Source: Candidatus Krumholzibacteriia bacterium (GTDB lineage Bacteria > Krumholzibacteriota > Krumholzibacteriia > Krumholzibacteriales > Krumholzibacteriaceae). Taken from it: DNA of 7,462 bases. Position 1 is the stretch's first letter. The number at the start of each line of letters is the position of its first letter. The translations under genes were made by a program, and so were the position numbers. Shown piece after piece: positions 1 to 7,462 of the stretch. The stretch lies in contig JAPLKY010000443.1 of assembly GCA_026387805.1 (NCBI GenBank), positions 1 to 7,462 on the forward strand, in the 5' to 3' direction. The notes under the pieces are model-generated. The model was given only the letters and a program-made list of their open reading frames with translations, did not search any database and was not told where the DNA came from.

Positions 1-3394
<3,394 letters not shown>

Positions 3395-3417
<23 letters not shown>

Positions 3418-4399
3418 ACGCGCGCGGCTTCTCGTCCCGTCGCTCGTGGTCCTCGCCGCCCTCGTCGTTATCTATCTTCCCGTTCGGGTGCGCATGGCGG
3501 GGTCCGAGCGTTCGCGGGAGGCGCCCCCGCCGGGGACCGCGCTCAGCATCTTCTTCACGAATCAGCTCGCCGGCTACCGCGAGCCGTGCAGCTGAAAGAA
3601 GAGAACGCAATGCGGGATGGCCCGGTGGGCTTCCCTCGTCGAAAAGAGAAGAAGCGAGAGAGCGGTGCTCGTTATCGACACCGGCGATTTCTCCCTGCCG
3701 CCGGACACGAGGCAGCATGATCTGAAGGAGCGCTACTTCTTCGAGGCGATGAAGCTCCTCGGGTATGACGCCGTCGGCATCGGCGAATTCGAGACTCGAG
3801 CCGGGATCGAGGGGCGCCTCGCGGCCGCCGAACGCTACGGCCTCCCCCTCGTGAGCTCGAACGTCTTCGACCGTATTCTGGAAAGACCCGTGGCCCCCGA
3901 ATCGATCGTCAAGGACGTCGGAGGCGCCCGAACGCTCTTCGGCCGCAGGGGCGCGCTGCGCGTCGGCATCTTTTCGGTCGCACTGCCGTCTTTCATCTAC
4001 GGGGACGGCGCGGATGGCGCTCGGAGATACAACGTCGTCGATCCGAAGCTCTCGGCGCTCGCGGCGGCGACGAATCTGCGCACCCGGGGGTGCGATCTCG
4101 TCGTCGCGGTGAGTCACCTTGGGTGGCGAAAGAGCCTCGAGCTTGCGCGGGACGTGCCGGGAATAGACGTCGTCCTGAACGGACATCGGGAGCACAGAAG
4201 AACGTACGAGGAGCGCGTGGGCTCGACGGTTGTGATCGATACGGGAGAGAAGGAATGGTCGTTCACCGAGGTATCCGTGACCTTCAACGGCGACTCGCTC
4301 GCCGTCATCGCCGCGGACGTCTGCGCCGCGGCCCTCGCGCTGCGCGAGGATCCACGCCTCGCCCGTCTTCAGAAGAGATACTCCGAGGAGCTCAGATGA
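3395..4399 (+). CDS. UshA/5'-nucleotidase-like membrane-anchored protein, probable selenoprotein (Sec67)
   Basis: With TGA 3593-3595 read as selenocysteine, the product is 334 aa. Residues 1-11 are basic (MARTRFHRRAR) and about 12-31 form one hydrophobic segment, so it is probably an N-anchored protein facing the periplasm or outside. The fold resembles the N-terminal metallophosphoesterase domain of UshA: a beta strand ALSIFFTN, then YREPC-S-U, QCGMARWASLV, VLVIDTGDFS, IGEFE, VSSNVF, VSHLGW (His241) and VLNGHREH (His264). Relatives carry EPCGC followed by Q-x-GG-x-AR; here Cys65-Ser66-Sec67 replaces Cys-Gly-Cys, with Cys73 nearby. It lacks the UshA C-terminal substrate domain. The usual D-x-H metal motif reads Q-L-A and GNHE reads GEFE, so ordinary nucleotidase activity is doubtful and a redox role is possible. 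The halves on each side of TGA share one frame and neither is complete alone. The start has only a weak RBS and lies inside the regulator gene, suggesting coupled translation. Alternative: a gene broken by one nonsense mutation. Confidence 0.8.
3593..3595 (+). other. In-frame TGA, probable selenocysteine codon (Sec67)
   Basis: The codons read Cys (3587-3589), Ser (3590-3592), TGA, Lys, Lys. The position matches the second Cys of the EPCGC motif in related UshA-like proteins, and Cys-to-Sec exchange is the typical bacterial selenoprotein pattern. The frame continues open for 267 codons after TGA with family-consistent sequence. selA, selB, selC and selD are not in the window, so decoding capacity is not shown. 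Confidence 0.78.
3610..3639 (+). promoter_or_regulatory. SECIS-like hairpin downstream of the TGA
   Basis: The hairpin can be drawn by hand. GGGA (3614-3617) pairs with UCCC (3632-3635), U3618 is bulged, G3619 wobbles with U3631, GCCC (3620-3623) pairs with GGGC (3627-3630), and the apical loop is GGU (3624-3626). Below a C3613/U3636 mismatch, 3610-3612 can pair with 3637-3639. A bulged U below a loop containing GGU is the feature set SelB reads in the E. coli fdhF SECIS (U17, G23, U24). The loop starts 28 nt after the TGA, farther than in fdhF (18 nt) but within the range I recall for bacterial SECIS elements. It is not checked by folding software. Confidence 0.65.
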
Positions 4400-4408
4400 G
4401 AAGAAGAA

Positions 4409-4483
4409 TGGTGGGGACTGTAGGATTTGAACCTACGACTTCTATCGTGTGAGGATAGCACTCTACCGCTGAGTTAAGCCCCC
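4409..4483 (-). tRNA. tRNA-Val(CAC)
   Basis: A complete 75-nt cloverleaf lies on the minus strand. The acceptor GGGGGCT pairs with AGTCCCC (one G-U), the D stem is ACTC/GAGT around AGCGGTA, and the anticodon stem is CTATC/GATAG with loop CTCACAC. The T arm is GTAGG/CCTAC with loop TTCAAAT. A discriminator A and CCA follow, so CCA is encoded. Anticodon CAC reads the valine codon GUG. It is convergent with the UshA-like gene, with only 9 bp between its 3' end and that stop codon, and no separate terminator is visible. Confidence 0.97.
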
Positions 4484-4494
4484 ACGCATACGGA

Positions 4495-4523
4495 ATAGTA
4501 TGAAACCCGGCGCCTAATTGCAA
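4495..4523 (-). promoter_or_regulatory. Sigma-70-type promoter of tRNA-Val
   Basis: On the minus strand, -35 TTGCAA (4518-4523) and -10 TACTAT (4495-4500) are 17 bp apart, which predicts a start about 5 nt before tRNA nucleotide 1. The -35 box overlaps the last codons of the DUF2007-like gene, so the tRNA can be transcribed alone or by read-through from that gene. Confidence 0.7.
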
Positions 4524-4825
4524 GAGCCGGCATCGTCCGGATTTCCGGGATCCTCGGGATCTTCTAACTCGCCGTCCTTCTCTCTCTCTTCGTTCTCCCT
4601 CATGACGGCCTTCGCCGCATCGAGGTCGCTCTCCTTGACGAAGAGTCTCACCTGTCCGAGACCGTTGACCGTGAAGGGCAGGATGTTCGGAGTGACTCCC
4701 GTGCGAATGGCCACTTCGATTCCCTCGGACTCGAGCATCCCCTTGAGAACCTGGGCCTCGAAATCCCCCTGCACCTTCGCGAGCTCGACGAGCTTCTCGT
4801 CCCGTTCCTGTTTGGAATTCTCCAT
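4514..4825 (-). CDS. DUF2007-like small protein
   Basis: A 103-aa soluble protein without signal peptide or membrane segment. Residues about 11-78 (VELAKVQGDFEAQVLKGM, then ESEGIEVAIRTG, then GLGQVRLFVKESDLDAAKAV) match the DUF2007 pattern: a beta-alpha-beta unit of the type 'acquire residue, span a short-lived LeaaGI stretch, then VRLLV-x-x-x-dl-x-xA'. The family is called a putative signal-transducing protein, but its biochemical role is not established. The C-terminal 25 residues are acidic and Pro/Gly-rich (GELEDPEDPGNPDDAG), typical of a disordered tail. The start is supported by GGGAGG a few bases before ATG and by the promoter upstream. It diverges from nfo. No function can be given from context. 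Confidence 0.83.
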   Translation of the reverse strand: MENSKQERDEKLVELAKVQGDFEAQVLKGMLESEGIEVAIRTGVTPNILPFTVNGLGQVRLFVKESDLDAAKAVMRENEEREKDGELEDPEDPGNPDDAGSCN

Positions 4826-4846
4826 CGTTTTCCTCCCGGTTTTATG

Positions 4847-4875
4847 ATAATACTACCTGCCGGATGAACGGGCAA
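4847..4875 (-). promoter_or_regulatory. Sigma-70-type promoter of the DUF2007-like gene
   Basis: On the minus strand, -35 TTGCCC (4870-4875) and -10 TATTAT (4847-4852) have a 17-bp spacer. The predicted start lies about 15 nt before the ATG at 4825, leaving a short leader that carries the GGGAGG ribosome site. I could not find an equally good promoter for nfo on the other strand of this 88-bp gap. Confidence 0.6.
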
Positions 4876-4913
4876 GACAATGCTGTCCCGGCCGCGAAAC
4901 GGGAAGGACCCCG

Positions 4914-5786
4914 ATGAACCTCGGCGCGCACATGTCGATCGCGGGGGGAATGCACCGGGCGCTCGAACGGGGTCGCTCGATCGGGTGCAACGCGGTGCAG
5001 CTCTTCGTGCAGAACACGAGCCGATGGAGGACGCGGAAGCTCGACCCCGGCGAGATTGCGCTCTTCAGGAAAGAAACGGGAATGTTCGCCCCGAATTTCA
5101 TCCTGGCGCATTCGAGCTATCTCGTGAACCTCGCTTCGAACGACGGGCGAATTCTCGCGCGGTCGATCGAGTGTTTTCTCGACGAGATGAACCGGGCCAG
5201 CTCGCTCGGTATCCCGTACCTGGTCGTCCACCCGGGAAGCCATCGCGGCGCGGGGGAAGCCGCGGGCCTGAAGCGGATCGCCTCGAGTCTCGACGAGATC
5301 CTCTCCGCGACGGGCGTCCCGGGACCCGAGATCCTGCTCGAGACGACGGCCGGGCAGGGGGATTCCCTCGGGACAACGTTCGATCAGCTCGCGTGTATCA
5401 TCGGCGCGGTCCGCGCCGGCGGCTCGCTCGGAGTATGTTTCGATACCTGCCACGTGTTCGCCGCCGGATACGACCTGAGAACGAAACGCGCGTACGAGGA
5501 GACGATTCGCGCATTCGACCTCGCGCTCGGGATCGAGAGGCTCAAGGCTTTTCACGTGAACGATTCGCGGAAGGAGCTCGGAAGCAGGGTCGACCGGCAC
5601 GCGCACATCGGCGAGGGCGCGCTCGGGCTCAAGGCGTTTTCCTTTCTCATGAACGACGAGCGTTTCTTCGACCGCCCCATGGTGCTCGAGACGCCCAAGG
5701 GAACGGACGATTCGAACGACACGCGAAACCTCGCCGTGCTGCGGGGGCTTCGCCGCGCGTCGAAACGGCGGGGATCACCCCGCTAG
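4914..5786 (+). CDS. nfo: Deoxyribonuclease IV (endonuclease IV, AP endonuclease)
   Basis: Cytoplasmic AP endonuclease of base excision repair. It cleaves 5' of abasic sites and removes 3' blocking groups, using three metal ions in a TIM barrel. The 290-aa length fits the family (E. coli Nfo is about 285 aa). All nine expected metal ligands align with E. coli: His66, His106, Glu143, Asp177, His180, His214, Asp227, His229 and Glu259. They sit in the signatures LAHSSYLVNLAS, VVHPGSH, LLETTAGQG, FDTCHVFAAGYDLRT, FHVNDSR, GSRVDRHAHIGEG and VLETPKG. The start has GGGAAGGA about 6 nt upstream, and MNLGAHMSIAGG is the normal family N-terminus. The gene ends inside the 3' end of the convergent AIR-synthase-like gene (12 bp overlap). 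Confidence 0.97.
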   Translation: MNLGAHMSIAGGMHRALERGRSIGCNAVQLFVQNTSRWRTRKLDPGEIALFRKETGMFAPNFILAHSSYLVNLASNDGRILARSIECFLDEMNRASSLGIPYLVVHPGSHRGAGEAAGLKRIASSLDEILSATGVPGPEILLETTAGQGDSLGTTFDQLACIIGAVRAGGSLGVCFDTCHVFAAGYDLRTKRAYEETIRAFDLALGIERLKAFHVNDSRKELGSRVDRHAHIGEGALGLKAFSFLMNDERFFDRPMVLETPKGTDDSNDTRNLAVLRGLRRASKRRGSPR

Positions 5787-6815
5787 CTCGGCGGCGAGTT
5801 TCCAGTAGGGATCGGTCACCGGATGCTTGAGCTCCGTCGCCACTCCCCCCCGAATCACCCTCAGCCCTTCCTTCTCGGGCACTATCTCGCCGCAGTTCGC
5901 GCTCGAAATGCCTTCGGCCGCGAGGGCGGCCACGAGCTCGTCGGCGTCGCGGCCGTCGACGGCGACGAGGAGCGTGCCCTCGCTGATCGCACAGAAGGGA
6001 TCGAAGCCGAAGATCTCGGCGGTCCTCTGTACGACCGGCTGGACCGGTATCAGATCATGCTCGATCCGCAATCCATAGGCCCCCGCCCTCGCCATCTCGT
6101 AGAGCCCGCCCCAGATGCCGCACTCGGTCGCGTCATGCATAACGTGAACTCCCCTGAACGTCCGGGCCACCGCGCATTCGTCGAGAACGCTCATCTGCCT
6201 GAACACGTCGGCCGCGTCCTTCTGGAAGGCTTCCCCCCCCGCTTCGATGAATTTCCCCGGGAACAGCGCGGCGAGGAGCCCCGTCGTCTCTATCGCGGGC
6301 CCCTTTGTAATCAGGATCTCGTCCCCTATTTTCGCCCGATGGGGACCCCTCAAACGATTCTCGTCGCCGACCGCGATTGCCGTCGCTCCGCCGACCATCG
6401 GGTAGTTGCATCCGGCGTACCGGGCGGTATGCCCCGTGATGATGCTGATTCCGTATCGCTCCGCCTCCTCGTGCACGGCGCCCCACAGCTCGTCGAGCTG
6501 ATCTTCGGTTATCTCAGGCGGAAGGTTGAGATCGATCGTGAAGTACTTCGGCGTGAGCCCGGAGACGGCCACGTCGCTAACCACGATGTGAAAACCGAAC
6601 CAGGCCGCTTTCGCAAATCCGAGAGACGGAACAATGAAGAACGGATCGGTCGACAGCGCCATAACCTTGTCGCCGATTCTGAGCACGCCGTAATCGACGC
6701 CGTGCCGCGGACCGATTACGACGCTGTCGTCCCGGGCGCCGAGACGGGGGTAGATGACTCGGTCGAAGAACTCCGGATGGATCTTGCCGAGATCGGGCAA
6801 TTTCAAAGCGTTCAT
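5775..6815 (-). CDS. AIR-synthase-like (PurM/HypE-fold) ATP-binding protein under TPP riboswitch
   Basis: A 346-aa cytoplasmic protein of the PurM/HypE/ThiL/SelD superfamily, which binds ATP in a dimer interface and makes phosphorylated intermediates. Visible marks: GARDDSVVIGP (residues 26-36), ALSTDPFF (Asp57), VVSDVAVSGLTPKYF (Asp81), YGISIITGHTARY (121 onward), MVGGATAIAVG, GDEILITKG, HVMHDATECGIWGGLYEMA and CAISEGTLL. The first half is the N-terminal AIR-synthase domain and the second half the C-terminal one. It is closer to HypE-like paralogues than to ThiL or SelD: it has no Cys/Sec-Lys active site of SelD and does not end in the C-terminal Cys needed by HypE. The start is the ATG at 6815, preceded by GGAGGGAGG; a TTG at 6854 lies inside the riboswitch core. 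Control by TPP suggests a step in thiamine synthesis, perhaps a phosphate transfer. The exact reaction is unknown. Confidence 0.9.
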   Translation of the reverse strand: MNALKLPDLGKIHPEFFDRVIYPRLGARDDSVVIGPRHGVDYGVLRIGDKVMALSTDPFFIVPSLGFAKAAWFGFHIVVSDVAVSGLTPKYFTIDLNLPPEITEDQLDELWGAVHEEAERYGISIITGHTARYAGCNYPMVGGATAIAVGDENRLRGPHRAKIGDEILITKGPAIETTGLLAALFPGKFIEAGGEAFQKDAADVFRQMSVLDECAVARTFRGVHVMHDATECGIWGGLYEMARAGAYGLRIEHDLIPVQPVVQRTAEIFGFDPFCAISEGTLLVAVDGRDADELVAALAAEGISSANCGEIVPEKEGLRVIRGGVATELKHPVTDPYWKLAAELAG

Positions 6816-6819
6816 GGAT

Positions 6820-6930
6820 CCTCCCTCCGCAGGTTTTAACCTGATCAGGTTCAACGGGTCCCTGGATTCCCTCCAGGTTCTCAGCCCCGGCCGGATCGAT
6901 CAGTCCAAGGGGCTCCCCGAATGGTCTGCA
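6820..6930 (-). promoter_or_regulatory. TPP riboswitch (THI element)
   Basis: Read on the minus strand, the leader contains the conserved cores in order: GGGGAGCCCC, GGGGCTGAGA (about 6880-6889), a variable hairpin CCTGGA/TCCAGG, GACCCGTTGAACCTGAT, a P5 hairpin CAGGTTAAAACCTG, then CGGAGGGA. These match the thi-box consensus, including CUGAGA and ACCYNUUGAACCUGAU. The terminal GGAGGGAGG (6820-6828) is also the Shine-Dalgarno of the downstream gene, 4 nt before its ATG. No terminator hairpin separates the aptamer from the start codon, so control is most likely at translation initiation: TPP binding would hide the ribosome site. The 5' boundary is approximate. Confidence 0.95.
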
Positions 6931-6948
6931 TTCCATCGCTCTTTCCGG

Positions 6949-6977
6949 AGTATCGCCCAAGATGGAATTCTTGTCAA
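6949..6977 (-). promoter_or_regulatory. Sigma-70-type promoter of the riboswitch/AIR-synthase-like gene
   Basis: On the minus strand, -35 TTGACA (6972-6977, a perfect consensus) and -10 GATACT (6949-6954) are separated by 17 bp. Transcription should begin near 6942, about 15 nt before the first riboswitch core element, giving a leader of about 127 nt. Confidence 0.8.
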
Positions 6978-7024
6978 TACGCGAGATCCTGCGGGACCTC
7001 CCCCGGGAGCTCCCCCGTTTTCCC

Positions 7025-7053
7025 TTGTCCTCCCTCTCCGAACGCCCTATACT
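7025..7053 (+). promoter_or_regulatory. Sigma-70-type promoter of trxB
   Basis: -35 TTGTCC (7025-7030) and -10 TATACT (7048-7053) have a 17-bp spacer. The predicted start is about 7060, leaving a leader of roughly 24 nt that carries GGGAGGAA. It diverges from the riboswitch promoter, with 47 bp between the two -35 boxes. Confidence 0.7.
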
Positions 7054-7083
7054 GCAACGCTCGGATCAACGGGAGGAATCTCC

Positions 7084-7462
7084 ATGTACGACGTTGCCAT
7101 CATCGGATCGGGTCCCGCGGGCCTCACCGCGGCAATCTATGCGCGCCGGGCCGAGCTCACGACGCTCGTCGTCTCGGGCGCGCAGCCCGGCGGACAGCTC
7201 ACGATCACGTCCGCCATCGACAATTTCCCCGGATTTCCCGACGGCATCGAGGGTCCCGAGCTCATGGATCGCATGCGCGCGCAGGCCGTGAAGTTCGGCG
7301 TCGAATTCGATCTCGGAGAGGTCACGGCGGTCGATCTCGAGACCCAACCGTTCAAGCTCACGATCGGGAAAAGGGCCGTCGAGACGCGCGCGATCATCAT
7401 CGCGACGGGATCGGCGTGCCGCTGGCTCGGGCTCGAGTCGGAGGCGAAGCTCCGCGGCAAGG
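7084..7462 (+). CDS. trxB: Thioredoxin reductase, 3' partial
   Basis: FAD- and NADPH-dependent reductase that reduces thioredoxin in the cytoplasm. The first 126 residues are present. They begin MYDVAIIGSGPAGLTAAIYA, the FAD dinucleotide-binding GxGxxG motif, followed by SGAQPGGQL, IDNFPGFP and IIIATGSACRWLG, all close to the standard TrxB pattern. The frame runs off the window end. The redox CxxC and the NADPH domain (usually from about residue 115-250) are mostly not visible, so whether the active site is Cys-x-x-Cys cannot be checked here. The start is supported by GGGAGGAA about 6 nt before ATG and by the promoter upstream. The gene is not in an operon with anything on its left. Confidence 0.95.
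   Translation, partial: MYDVAIIGSGPAGLTAAIYARRAELTTLVVSGAQPGGQLTITSAIDNFPGFPDGIEGPELMDRMRAQAVKFGVEFDLGEVTAVDLETQPFKLTIGKRAVETRAIIIATGSACRWLGLESEAKLRGK

Noticed and set aside
3593..3595. TGA as an ordinary nonsense mutation making a pseudogene
   Set aside because: There is no second lesion, the frame is kept, the position matches a family Cys, and a SECIS-like hairpin follows. It remains the main alternative.
3617..4399. A separate gene starting at the ATG at 3617
   Set aside because: No Shine-Dalgarno precedes it, and the start would cut the conserved Q-x-G-x-AR block and remove the first beta strand of the fold.
4090..4452. Plus-strand open frame ending in VGTVGFEPTTSIV
   Set aside because: That ending is the well-known artefact of translating the opposite strand of a tRNA gene, here tRNA-Val, and the rest is a shadow of the UshA-like gene.
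5775..6815. AIR-synthase-like gene as selD supporting the selenoprotein
   Set aside because: The SelD N-terminal Cys/Sec-Lys active-site segment and its typical motifs are absent; it cannot be used as evidence for selenium use.
5823..6839. A 338-codon plus-strand frame opposite the AIR-synthase-like gene
   Set aside because: The minus strand has superfamily motifs, a ribosome site and a riboswitch; the plus translation has no recognisable domain and runs into the riboswitch antisense.
6816..6854. TTG at 6854 as the start of the AIR-synthase-like protein
   Set aside because: It is part of the conserved UUGAACCUGAU core of the TPP riboswitch, and the ATG at 6815 has a strong ribosome site.

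Overview
The window looks like chromosomal DNA from a GC-rich, deep-branching bacterium. The very large TPR-plus-sigma-54 activator and the EPCGC-type UshA-like protein resemble content I associate with Krumholzibacteria, Eisenbacteria, Latescibacteria or other FCB and delta-type lineages. That placement is an inference, since no marker gene here fixes the phylum. I see no mobile element, CRISPR array or rRNA.

Layout. (1) Bases 1-3417 (+) hold the 3' part of a giant regulator. It has a STAND/AAA-type winged-helix remnant, about eight TPRs, a GAF domain, a sigma-54 AAA+ domain with GAFTGA, and a Fis-type HTH. Its reading frame is open to base 1, so it starts upstream of the window. (2) Bases 3395-4399 (+) overlap the regulator by 23 bp. 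They encode a membrane-anchored UshA/5'-nucleotidase-like protein interrupted by one in-frame TGA (3593-3595). The TGA sits exactly where relatives have the second Cys of an EPCGC motif, and a hairpin with SECIS-like features follows it. I read it as a selenoprotein with Sec67 in a Cys-Ser-Sec motif. (3) Bases 4409-4483 (-) are a tRNA-Val(CAC) with encoded CCA and its own promoter. (4) Bases 4514-4825 (-) encode a small DUF2007-like protein with its own promoter. (5) Bases 4914-5786 (+) encode endonuclease IV (nfo), overlapping tail-to-tail by 12 bp with (6) bases 5775-6815 (-), a PurM/HypE-fold AIR-synthase-like ATP-binding protein. (7) That gene lies under a TPP riboswitch (about 6820-6930, -) with a clear promoter. 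(8) Bases 7084-7462 (+) are the 5' part of thioredoxin reductase (trxB), with its own promoter.

How they fit together. The regulator and the putative selenoprotein are probably one transcription unit with coupled translation. The riboswitch ties the AIR-synthase-like protein to thiamine metabolism. The tRNA, DUF2007, nfo and trxB genes are independent housekeeping units. The most notable points are the probable recoded UGA and the riboswitch-controlled AIR-synthase-like gene of unassigned function.
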